Part shown: positions 21,063-28,127 of the stretch, piece after piece | Layout: each line of letters opens with the position of its first letter | How positions within the stretch are numbered: the stretch's first letter is position 1 | Assembly: GCA_964634685.1 (NCBI GenBank) | Contig: CAZWLD010000028.1 | Span: forward strand, 1 to 30,901 | Reading direction: 5' to 3' | DNA: 30,901 bases | Origin: CAZWLD01 sp964634685 | GTDB taxonomy: Bacteria; Bacillota_I; Bacilli_A; Acholeplasmatales; JAEDCM01 | Translations under genes and position numbers: made by a program | Notes under the pieces: generated by a model | Database searches by the model: none | What the model was told of the DNA's origin: nothing | Seen by the model: only the letters and a program-made list of their open reading frames with translations

Positions 21063-22319
21063 ATGGAAGATCGTATTGAATTTACGAAGGAAATGAAAAA
21101 AACCTATAAAATTATCTTTCCAAATATGGCTCCGATTCATTTTAACCTCTTTCAAAAGGTCTTTGAGCATGCTGGGTATGATATTGAGGTTTTAACTAAT
21201 AAAGGTCCTAGTGTCGTAACCGAAGGCTTAAAGTATGTTCACAATGATACCTGTTACCCGGCTTTGCTTGTAATTGGACAAATGATTGATGCCCTAAATA
21301 GCGGTAAATATGATGTCCATCACACTGCTTTATTAATCACCCAAACCGGTGGTGGCTGCCGAGCATCAAATTATATTCATCTTTTACGAAAGGCTTTAAA
21401 AAAAGCCGGCTATGGCTTTGTTCCTGTCATTTCGTTAAATATGAGTGGACTCGAAAAAAATAGTGGCTTTAAGCTAACAATTCCTCTTCTAAGAAGAGTT
21501 GTAGCTGGCCTCATTTATGGAGATTTGTTGATGCTTCTTCACAATCAATGCCGCCCCTATGAAAATGAAAAGGATGCTTCAATCAATTTAGTAAATGCTT
21601 GGACAGATAAATTAATTGATCAATTTAACCACGGTAAAGGCTATAAATCCAAACAAGTAAAAAAGAATTTATATGAAATCGTCGATGATTTCGCTAAATT
21701 ACCAAAAACCGTCGTTCCAAAGGTAAAGGTTGGTATTGTTGGTGAAATCTATGTCAAATACTCAAGCCTCGGAAACAATGATCTTGAAGAATTTTTATTC
21801 GAGCAAGGATGTGAAATCAATGTCCCTGGTATTTTAGGATTTGCTTTATTTAAGGTTGATAATCGATTAGATGATATTGAATTATATGGCGGTAGCTTTT
21901 TAAAGAAAAAGGTTTGCCAAATCCTCAAGGATTATCTTCTAAAAATGGAAGCATATATGATTGAAGCTGTCAATACGCATCCAGAATTCCACACAATGAC
22001 TCCTTACTTACATACTAAGGAATTAGTTAAAAATGTCATTGGCTATGGAAATAAAATGGGTGAAGGTTGGTTATTAACAGCTGAAATGATTGAGCTTTGT
22101 GAATCAGGCTTTGAAAACATTGTTTGTGCCCAACCATTTGGATGTCTTCCAAATCATATTTGTGGTAAAGGAATGATTAGAAAAATTAAAGATGTTAGTA
22201 AAAATGCTAACATCGTGCCAATTGACTATGACCCTAGTGCAACAAGAGTAAACCAAGAAAATCGAATCAAGCTTATGCTTTCAATTGCCAAAGAAAAGCT
22301 AAATGAAAAAAGTGAGTAA
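21063..22319 (+). CDS. 2-hydroxyacyl-CoA dehydratase (HgdB-like) component
   Basis: The 418-residue protein resembles the HgdB/BcrB/BadD subunits that carry a [4Fe-4S] cluster and act on CoA thioesters once activated. It contains HNDTCYPALLV, TQTGGGCRASNY and, near the C-terminus, VCAQPFGCLPNHICGKGM, which together offer Cys ligands for a cluster. GGGAG precedes ATG 21063. A longer frame from 21006 would overlap the upstream gene and lacks a binding site. It is cotranscribed with the activase. No classic HgdA or CoA-transferase is near, so this may be one of the two-gene systems whose substrate is not known. Confidence 0.8.
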   Translation: MEDRIEFTKEMKKTYKIIFPNMAPIHFNLFQKVFEHAGYDIEVLTNKGPSVVTEGLKYVHNDTCYPALLVIGQMIDALNSGKYDVHHTALLITQTGGGCRASNYIHLLRKALKKAGYGFVPVISLNMSGLEKNSGFKLTIPLLRRVVAGLIYGDLLMLLHNQCRPYENEKDASINLVNAWTDKLIDQFNHGKGYKSKQVKKNLYEIVDDFAKLPKTVVPKVKVGIVGEIYVKYSSLGNNDLEEFLFEQGCEINVPGILGFALFKVDNRLDDIELYGGSFLKKKVCQILKDYLLKMEAYMIEAVNTHPEFHTMTPYLHTKELVKNVIGYGNKMGEGWLLTAEMIELCESGFENIVCAQPFGCLPNHICGKGMIRKIKDVSKNANIVPIDYDPSATRVNQENRIKLMLSIAKEKLNEKSE

Positions 22320-22334
22320 ATCTCACTTTTTTTT
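22306..22334 (+). terminator. Terminator of the activase operon
   Basis: AAAGTGAG (22309-22316) pairs with CTCACTTT (22322-22329), then a T-run follows. The stop codon TAA lies in the loop. Confidence 0.88.
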
Positions 22335-22360
22335 ACCCCTAGCTTCACTAGTCTTTCAAT

Positions 22361-22417
22361 AAAATATAGCTATAATCAGCCGTGAACCTATATTTTATGC
22401 GTTTTGCGGCTGATTAT
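22361..22417. repeat. Two interleaved perfect inverted repeats (pseudoknot-like)
   Basis: AAAATATAG (22361-22369) pairs with CTATATTTT (22388-22396), 9 bp. ATAATCAGCCG (22372-22382) pairs with CGGCTGATTAT (22407-22417), 11 bp. The arms alternate in order A-B-A'-B', so they would form either a pseudoknot or two mutually exclusive hairpins. The element lies between the convergent activase operon and the YbjQ-like gene. Confidence 0.6.
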
Positions 22418-22458
22418 CAAACATTTTATCGAGTTTTTTTATAAATAGATAGCTTACT

Positions 22459-22827
22459 TCACTTTTTTCTAACGGCTGTCCCATAGGCAAAAAATTCAAC
22501 TAATTCGCCCATCAAATCAACTGTTTTTAAGGATACCCCAATAATTCCATCAGCGTTCAATGCTTTAGCCTCAGTCTCCATCATCAACAGGGCCTCATCA
22601 TGTGCCTTAGAAATGATATTATCCTTTACGCTTGGCAGATTAATAAAATTATCAGTAAAATTCGTAATTTCATCAAAGGATTTTAAAGCAACTCCTTTAA
22701 CAATTCCTAACACCTCATAATCACTTTTTAGATCAATATTCGAGATAAAAAAAGGCCGTTTAAAGATGTCCTTATCTTCTTCCAAAAATTCCCGGTTTTC
22801 CTTTAGTATTTTGTACAAATTATCCAC
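22459..22827 (-). CDS. YbjQ/UPF0145-like protein
   Basis: The 122-residue product resembles the YbjQ (heavy-metal-binding-domain) family, with LGIVKGVALKS, a helix carrying HDEALLMMETEAKALNADGI, then GVSL and a terminal EFFAYGTAV strand. Family members form small pentamers of unknown physiological role. The start GTG at 22827 has AAGGAG eight bases upstream. An upstream ATG at 22860 is rejected because the -10 box TGCTATAAT (22857-22849) lies inside that extension. It converges on the activase operon. Confidence 0.75.
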   Translation of the reverse strand: MDNLYKILKENREFLEEDKDIFKRPFFISNIDLKSDYEVLGIVKGVALKSFDEITNFTDNFINLPSVKDNIISKAHDEALLMMETEAKALNADGIIGVSLKTVDLMGELVEFFAYGTAVRKK

Positions 22828-22848
22828 TATTTCATCTCCTTGTCTATG

Positions 22849-22857
22849 ATTATAGCA
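22849..22857 (-). promoter_or_regulatory. Extended -10 promoter of the YbjQ-like gene
   Basis: On the minus strand, TGCTATAAT (22857-22849) is an extended -10 box. It falls inside the apparent 5' extension of the frame, so translation must begin downstream, at GTG 22827. Confidence 0.6.
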
Positions 22858-22868
22858 CAAGAGAAAAT

Positions 22869-22896
22869 AAAAAAAAGAGCCTAACGTAGCCCTTTT
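22869..22896 (-). terminator. Terminator of the MATE transporter gene
   Basis: On the minus strand an AAAAGGGC arm pairs with GGCTCTTTT (including G-T pairs) and is followed by a T-run. It lies between the MATE stop codon and the YbjQ-like promoter. Confidence 0.7.
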
Positions 22897-22903
22897 CTAG
22901 TGT

Positions 22904-24286
22904 TTATTCTTCAAGATTCGTGATATTTCTAATCCAAACACCTTTATTAATTAAGGTTCCGCCAATAACCGACTTAATGAGCTCTAGTCCTTGAACAATG
23001 GCATAAATTAACACAATATATAATGATGTAAAATTTACTAACAAAAAGGCTACAGGAATAGAGAAAACCCAGGTAAACAAGCTATCAAATAGGAAGGTAA
23101 TAATTGTGACGCCGCCTGCTCTTAAGGTAAAATAGCAACTAGTATTAAAGGAAATAACTGGCAAAGCAAAGGCAGCCACAATCATTAGCCTTGTCGATAG
23201 CATTTTGATATCCTTTGATACATCATAAAGGTTAGGAATGAAAAATGAAGCAACGATAAAAATACCACCAACTAACAAACAGCATAAAATATTAAAGAAA
23301 ATAAATTTCGAAACATTCTCCCTCGCTTCCTCTTGCCTTGATGCGCCTAATAAATTACCTATATAAATTGATAAAGCCATTCCCGACGCACTACTAAAGA
23401 TATAAAACAAATTGGAAATATTCGATGAAATATTAAAGCTTGCGAGAGTGTCTAAGCCGCGATTTGAATAAATATTTACCAAAAAAGAAACACCAAAGCT
23501 CCATAAAATTTCATTGATAAATAAAGGTAGTCCCCTCATAAATATTTCCCTAGCAAGCTTTCGATTAATAGATGGTCGATAGATATTTTTCATAAAAGTC
23601 ATTTTGTCTTTCATTGAATGACTCGCAATCACAATAACCAATAGCTCCACAAAACGCGAAATGACCGTCGCAATGGCAGCTCCTTCTACTCCAAGTCCTT
23701 CAAAGCCAATCGGTTTAATTCCAAAAATTAAAATATAATTTAATATCAAATTCATACCTATGGAAACCGATGAAGCAACTAATGGTAGGACGGTATGTCC
23801 GGTTTCCCTAATTGTTGTGCTATAGATTGTCGCAAGCAAAAAGGGAGGAAGGCCAATAAACATTATTTTTAAATATTGCTTTGCATAATTAAAAGCCATT
23901 TGATCAGCTTCGGTATTTTCATGAAGGAAGCTTTTAATTAATAAATCCTGACCAAAGCCAATAAATAAAAAGGCTATTAGTAATAAAATCAATCCGGCGA
24001 TGATTTTATAACGAAAGCAATTTCTAATGCCCTCATCATCTTTAGCGCCTGTAAACTGCGAAATAAAAACTCCCGGTCCTGCCAATAAACCAAACAAGCT
24101 GAAATTAAAAACAAATAAAATTTGAGTGGTAATCGCAACTCCACTCATCGCTTCCTTTCCTAAGGAACCAACCATTATGTTATCTACTAAGCCTAAAACA
24201 TTTGTTAACGCTTGATATAAAATGATGGGAATTGATATTGTAATTATTGTTTTATAAAATTGTTTTGAACCAATAAACTTTTTCAT
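22904..24286 (-). CDS. MATE-family efflux transporter
   Basis: The 460-residue protein has about twelve membrane helices in two similar halves, each beginning with an IPIILYQAL / LPLFINEIL-like helix, and the conserved region NIMVGSLGKEAMSGVAI. MATE proteins export drugs or metabolites in exchange for sodium ions or protons. ATG 24286 is preferred over 24304: GAGG lies 8 bases upstream and the -10 box TGATATACT (24319-24311) would leave an unusably short leader for the longer form. A palindrome at 24343-24361 may regulate it and the divergent phosphatase gene. The substrate is unknown. Confidence 0.9.
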   Translation of the reverse strand: MKKFIGSKQFYKTIITISIPIILYQALTNVLGLVDNIMVGSLGKEAMSGVAITTQILFVFNFSLFGLLAGPGVFISQFTGAKDDEGIRNCFRYKIIAGLILLLIAFLFIGFGQDLLIKSFLHENTEADQMAFNYAKQYLKIMFIGLPPFLLATIYSTTIRETGHTVLPLVASSVSIGMNLILNYILIFGIKPIGFEGLGVEGAAIATVISRFVELLVIVIASHSMKDKMTFMKNIYRPSINRKLAREIFMRGLPLFINEILWSFGVSFLVNIYSNRGLDTLASFNISSNISNLFYIFSSASGMALSIYIGNLLGASRQEEARENVSKFIFFNILCCLLVGGIFIVASFFIPNLYDVSKDIKMLSTRLMIVAAFALPVISFNTSCYFTLRAGGVTIITFLFDSLFTWVFSIPVAFLLVNFTSLYIVLIYAIVQGLELIKSVIGGTLINKGVWIRNITNLEE

Positions 24287-24310
24287 ATACTGTACCTCAC
24301 ACATTATTCA

Positions 24311-24361
24311 AGTATATCACAATGATAATTTATATTAAATAGGTAAACGTTTATTGTTTAC
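24311..24361 (-). promoter_or_regulatory. MATE promoter and palindrome in the divergent gap
   Basis: On the minus strand, TGATATACT (24319-24311) is an extended -10 box. Upstream is an inverted repeat GTAAAC (24343-24348) / GTTTAC (24356-24361), with the perfect palindrome TAAACGTTTA at 24344-24353. It could bind a regulator of MATE and of the divergent phosphatase. Confidence 0.5.
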
Positions 24362-24392
24362 TTAATATATATATAGATTTCATAATACTATA

Positions 24393-24401
24393 TGGTATAA
24401 T
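24393..24401 (+). promoter_or_regulatory. Extended -10 promoter of the HAD phosphatase gene
   Basis: TGGTATAAT (24393-24401) is an extended -10 box only 16 bases before the ATG. The leader would be about 9 bases, with GGTGAT at its 5' end as ribosome binding site. Confidence 0.55.
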
Positions 24402-24416
24402 GAATTTGGTGATACG

Positions 24417-25256
24417 ATGAAACGATTTTTGATTTTTGTTGATTTAGATTCAACTTTTTTAACTGATGACAAGCAAATTAGTAAGAAAACCATCAAATAC
24501 ACAAGAAAGCTTGTCAAAAAGGGACACATTCTTTCGATTTGCTCGGGGCGTCCCCGTCAAGGCTGTATGAAATATTATAATACCCTTGGTGTTGATTGCC
24601 CTTTAGTTACTGAAAACGGCTCAAACATCTATTTTTCTAATCCTGCCTATAATAAATCATTCTTAATTCCTTTGGATGATTTTAAGAGTTTTTTAAAGGA
24701 CATTGATGATATAATTGTCTCTGCCTTCACTGGCACAAGGAGTACCCTTTTAGTGCAAAATAAGGATAAGGTTCCTTTTTGGATTATTCATGAAGACAGC
24801 TCACTAAAAAGAATTGATGGCCGTATTCTTGACAATATAACCGAGGAGCCACATCTTCCATCCATTATTACTAATGACTATGATAAAACGATTGAGGTAT
24901 TAAAAAAATATCCAAGCATCACCTATCGATATTGGGGTCAAAATGAAGATGGCTATACCTTTGAGCTCTTTTCAAGCCTAGCCTCCAAAGGAAATGCCTT
25001 ACGCTACTTGAAGGATTATTATCAAATTGATGATGAATGCACAATTGCCTTCGGCGATCAATTAAATGACTCTTCAATGATAAAAGAGGCATTCTATGGT
25101 GTTTGTATGATAAATGGCGTTCTTGAACTCAAAAAAATTGCCAACGTCATTACCAAAAAGGATAACAATCATAATGGAGTCGCAACCGAAATCAAGCGAA
25201 TCCTCAAGCTCCAAAAGGCCAAAGAAAAAGCTGAACGTAAAAAAAAGAAAAATTAA
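24417..25256 (+). CDS. Cof-type HAD-superfamily phosphatase
   Basis: The 279-residue protein hydrolyses phosphate esters, likely small metabolites. Motif I DLDST (9-13) has the nucleophile Asp9 and acid Asp11, motif II Ser43 in CSGRP, motif III Lys191 in ASKGN, and motif IV GDQLND (213-218) binds magnesium. The cap insertion at about 80-185 is typical of the Cof/IIB subfamily. The last 20 residues are a Lys/Glu-rich tail (KAKEKAERKKKKN) beyond the usual end. It is transcribed alone, divergently from the MATE gene. Substrate unknown. Confidence 0.88.
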   Translation: MKRFLIFVDLDSTFLTDDKQISKKTIKYTRKLVKKGHILSICSGRPRQGCMKYYNTLGVDCPLVTENGSNIYFSNPAYNKSFLIPLDDFKSFLKDIDDIIVSAFTGTRSTLLVQNKDKVPFWIIHEDSSLKRIDGRILDNITEEPHLPSIITNDYDKTIEVLKKYPSITYRYWGQNEDGYTFELFSSLASKGNALRYLKDYYQIDDECTIAFGDQLNDSSMIKEAFYGVCMINGVLELKKIANVITKKDNNHNGVATEIKRILKLQKAKEKAERKKKKN

Positions 25257-25386
25257 ATATCTGAGCAATCAATATAGGCTAACTGAGCCATCTATATTTT
25301 ATAAATGAGCTAGTGCATTTACATTGACTCTACTTTTCATTTTTCAGTAATTGACAATATGGATATTACAAGAATTCCATATTATA

Positions 25387-25425
25387 ATTGAACCTCTTAT
25401 GACGATAAGTCATAAGAGGTTCAAT
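25387..25425 (+). repeat. Perfect 17-bp inverted repeat with a 5-base loop
   Basis: ATTGAACCTCTTATGAC (25387-25403) and its exact reverse complement (25409-25425) surround the loop GATAA. It lies about 100 bases upstream of the AbiE promoter. It may be a terminator, a transposon-derived element or a binding site; no clean T-run follows. Confidence 0.7.
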
Positions 25426-25522
25426 ATCAAATACACAATTAAAATTTTTTTATTTTTGGTTAGATTTTTTCTCTCGGTTGCAATTTTTATTGCCATACAG
25501 AGATTTTTTTTAACCTTTTTGA

Positions 25523-25551
25523 TTGATTTTTTATTTTATATTTTATATACT
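25523..25551 (+). promoter_or_regulatory. Promoter of the AbiE operon
   Basis: TTGATT (25523-25528) and TATACT (25546-25551) are 17 bases apart, 17 bases before the ATG at 25568. This excludes the ATG at 25523 as a start. Confidence 0.65.
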
Positions 25552-25567
25552 ATTATTGGTGGTAAAG

Positions 25568-26308
25568 ATGAAATATTTAAATGAGTTAACAAAACTTAAA
25601 ATTTTTAATTATAAAGATTTTATCAATATAGTAGGTGATAATAATCTAGCTAAAAACATACTCCATAATTATTTAGAAAAAGGTTATATTAAACGTATTA
25701 AACATAATCTATACAGTGCTATTAGTTTAGAAACTAATGAATGCATTGCAGATAAATTTTTAATAGGTTCTAATATTACTGAAACTTCTTTCATTTCACA
25801 TCATTCAGCCTTTGAATTTTATGGTTATTATAATCAAGTATATAATGTTGTTAATGTGTCTTCGATTTCTAAATTTAATACTTTTGAATTTGAAGAAACT
25901 ATTTTTTCTTTAATGAAAGTTAATTCTACTAATTTTGTTGAAGAAATTCGTGGTGTTAAAGTATCATCTATCGAAAGAACAATCGTAGACTCAATTAAAG
26001 ATTCTGGTAAATACTGTGAATTAGAAGAAACTTTAAACTGCATTAATATGATTCCTTATATTTCAATAAAGGATATATTAAAATACTTAGAGCAGATTAA
26101 TTCTAAAATGCTATATAAAAAAGTTGGTATCATATTATCTATATTTAAAGAAAAACTAAGAATCCCTGATTTCTTCTTTGCTAAATGCCATGAAATATCT
26201 GACCCTATAAAAGGTCATTTTGACAAAAACATAGGTTCACATGTTTATAATTCTGAATGGAAAATATTTATTTACAAGGATTTAAATAACTACATAAATA
26301 AGGAGTAA
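25568..26308 (+). CDS. abiEi: AbiEi-like antitoxin of a type IV toxin-antitoxin system
   Basis: The 246-residue protein has an N-terminal winged helix (residues 1-60, reading FNYKDFINIVG then YLEKGYIKRIKHNLYS) and the AbiEi core with SFISHHSAFEFYGYYNQVYN and SSIERTIVDSI. In characterised AbiE systems this antitoxin represses its own promoter and opposes the AbiEii nucleotidyltransferase. GGTGG lies 5 bases before the ATG at 25568. A computed start at 25523 falls in the promoter. It precedes the toxin gene by 4 bases in the usual antitoxin-first order. The locus is noticeably more AT-rich than the genes on either side, suggesting transfer. Confidence 0.85.
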   Translation: MKYLNELTKLKIFNYKDFINIVGDNNLAKNILHNYLEKGYIKRIKHNLYSAISLETNECIADKFLIGSNITETSFISHHSAFEFYGYYNQVYNVVNVSSISKFNTFEFEETIFSLMKVNSTNFVEEIRGVKVSSIERTIVDSIKDSGKYCELEETLNCINMIPYISIKDILKYLEQINSKMLYKKVGIILSIFKEKLRIPDFFFAKCHEISDPIKGHFDKNIGSHVYNSEWKIFIYKDLNNYINKE

Positions 26309-26312
26309 TAGT

Positions 26313-27275
26313 ATGTTTAATTTCAAAAAACACGAAATAACAGCTCTAGCTAAAGAAAATGGCTTTAGAAGCGAGACTTTAGAAAAAGTACTTAGATTAA
26401 TAGATGTATTAGATTTCATAAACAAAACAGATGAGCTATCTCCTTATCTAGTTCTTAAGGGCGGTACATCAATTAACTTTACTATCTTTAATCTTCCTAG
26501 ACTTAGTGTTGATATTGATTTAGATTTTTCTTTTGATGGTACTAGAGACGAAATGTTAGAAAAAAGAAAAGAAATTACAGCAATCATCAAAAGATATATG
26601 GAAATTAATAACTATAATCTTAATGGTGATGATACCAAAACCAAGCATGCATTAGATTCATTTGTATTTAATTATACTAATAATTTTGGTAATAAAGATA
26701 ATTTGAAAATTGAAATTAACTATATGAATAGAACGCATATCTATGAAACAATTATTAGAAATGTTTCTATTTCTTTCTTAAATTCTTTTAAAACATTAAC
26801 TTTAAATAATTATGAATTATATGGTTCTAAAATCAAGGCACTTCTTGAAAGATGTACTCTTAGAGATGTGTATGATGTTTACCATATGCTTAAAGAGAAT
26901 TTATTCAATGAAACTGAATTTATATTAATAAAGAAATGCGTAGTATTCTATATGGCAATAGGCAAAACTACTGAGAGATCATTTAATGAAGTATTATCTG
27001 ATTTCAAAACGAAAATTAATACATATATGATAGAAAAAATACCTCAATATCTTTCATCAACACTTAAAAAGGATGACAAATTCTCAATGATTGGTGCTGT
27101 AAATATAGTTAAAGATTTTGTTTCAAATTTAATGCAATTAGATTATGTAGAACTTAAATTTATTGATGAATTTGAAAAAGGAAATTATCTTCCAGAACTC
27201 CTATTTGATGATCAAGATATTATTAAGAGAATTAAAAATCATCCAATGGCAATATGGAAAATCTCAAAGAAATAA
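26313..27275 (+). CDS. abiEii: AbiEii-like nucleotidyltransferase toxin
   Basis: The 320-residue protein carries the nucleotidyltransferase motifs of AbiEii/AbiGii: LKGGTSI (48-54), SVDIDLDF (65-72) with the metal-binding aspartates, and KIEINY (132-137). The lysine/arginine-rich GSKIKALLERCTLRDVYDV (171-189) is the fourth motif. Related toxins add nucleotides to tRNA acceptor ends and cause growth arrest or phage abortive infection; this activity is inferred here. All four motifs look intact. AAGGAG overlaps the antitoxin stop. The gene ends before a composite terminator at 27292-27335. Confidence 0.88.
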   Translation: MFNFKKHEITALAKENGFRSETLEKVLRLIDVLDFINKTDELSPYLVLKGGTSINFTIFNLPRLSVDIDLDFSFDGTRDEMLEKRKEITAIIKRYMEINNYNLNGDDTKTKHALDSFVFNYTNNFGNKDNLKIEINYMNRTHIYETIIRNVSISFLNSFKTLTLNNYELYGSKIKALLERCTLRDVYDVYHMLKENLFNETEFILIKKCVVFYMAIGKTTERSFNEVLSDFKTKINTYMIEKIPQYLSSTLKKDDKFSMIGAVNIVKDFVSNLMQLDYVELKFIDEFEKGNYLPELLFDDQDIIKRIKNHPMAIWKISKK

Positions 27276-27291
27276 CAATTTACATTAAAAG

Positions 27292-27340
27292 GCTGTGAAT
27301 TTACTGAACACTAAAGGTTAGGTTTTTCACAGCCCATTTT
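27292..27340. terminator. Composite bidirectional terminator between AbiE and the phosphoesterase gene
   Basis: GGCTGTGAA (27292-27300) pairs with TTCACAGCC (27327-27335), with a partial inner stem. It is related to the element at 10820-10864; the outer stem differs by compensatory A-T to G-C changes. It lies between convergent genes. Confidence 0.65.
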
Positions 27341-27359
27341 ATATTCTTTTGTAAAACAT

Positions 27360-28124
27360 TTAATCATCGATGACAATACAATTGATAAATCTAGTATGCG
27401 CACAACAAGAATCAATCGCAATAATCCCCTCACTATAAAAGGGTGTAAAAATCGCATCCGACCCAAATTCACTACATTTATTATTAATTCTAGAATGGCC
27501 ATAGGATGTATGAAAATGCCCGCAAACAACCGTTTTACCTAAAACGATTTGCTTATTTTCACACGCCATTTTCATTCCATTTAACCACCGAGCATTAGCC
27601 CATTCCTCCGGTGAAGCCAAATGATAGTCGATTAAATTGCCATAATCATCAATAGGCAAATAGCCGTGAGTAAAGATATAATGCTCAGTTTCAAAATAAT
27701 CAATCATATTAGGAATAATGATTTTATAAAAATCACTACTTCTAACCGCCCTTACAAATTCTTTTTCCTTTAGTAAAGCATCAGAAAAATTAAACCCGCT
27801 TAGCTGTAAGGCCGTATCAAAGGTCTGATTTGAAACATGATGAACCCGCAATCCACTAGCAATTCTTAATCGATAAATTGAATAATTATCAAGCATTTCA
27901 AGCATTAAATCTTCATGATTACCTTTGATTAAAATCACCAAATCCTTTTTTATTAAATCCATCACAAAGGCTTGAAGCTTCAAGGCCTCTTGACCACGAT
28001 CAAGAAGATCACCAATAATGATTAGCTTATGGGGCTCTTGATCATCAAAAAAACCCTTTTGGCTTAAGGCTTCAATCAATTCAGAATAGAAGCCATGCGT
28101 GTCTGCCACAACATAATATCTCAT
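27360..28124 (-). CDS. PPP-type metallophosphoesterase
   Basis: The 254-residue protein has the metal-binding motifs of the PPP/calcineurin-like family in order: DTHG (8-11), GDLLDRG (38-44), GNHED (68-72), FTHGYLPID in the middle and CGHFHTSYGHS near the C-terminus. The family includes serine/threonine phosphatases and ApaH-like or PrpE-like enzymes; which substrate this one hydrolyses is not clear. Its ATG follows the tldE stop by 3 bases, with only a weak TAGG site, so it is translated by coupling in the tldD-tldE operon. It converges on the AbiE locus. Confidence 0.88.
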   Translation of the reverse strand: MRYYVVADTHGFYSELIEALSQKGFFDDQEPHKLIIIGDLLDRGQEALKLQAFVMDLIKKDLVILIKGNHEDLMLEMLDNYSIYRLRIASGLRVHHVSNQTFDTALQLSGFNFSDALLKEKEFVRAVRSSDFYKIIIPNMIDYFETEHYIFTHGYLPIDDYGNLIDYHLASPEEWANARWLNGMKMACENKQIVLGKTVVCGHFHTSYGHSRINNKCSEFGSDAIFTPFYSEGIIAIDSCCAHTRFINCIVIDD

Positions 28125-28127
28125 ATC

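Larger units (their letters stand above)
25257..25567. other. Intergenic region with hairpins before the AbiE locus
   Basis: This 311-base gap holds a weak hairpin after the phosphatase gene (AATATAG 25271-25277 / CTATATT 25292-25298, with GGCT/AGCC inside), which may terminate it. It also holds an 8-bp inverted repeat AATATGGA / TCCATATT near 25357-25384, the 17-bp-arm hairpin at 25387-25425 and the AbiE promoter. From about 25430 on the composition is markedly more AT-rich. Confidence 0.6.

Noticed and set aside
25351..25584. 77-residue plus-strand frame before AbiEi
   Set aside because: It spans the perfect hairpin and the AbiE promoter, lacks a binding site, and its hydrophobic run comes from AT-rich sequence.
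27311..27529. 72-residue minus-strand frame overlapping the phosphoesterase gene
   Set aside because: It lies mostly over a well-supported gene in another frame and has no ribosome binding site or recognisable motifs.
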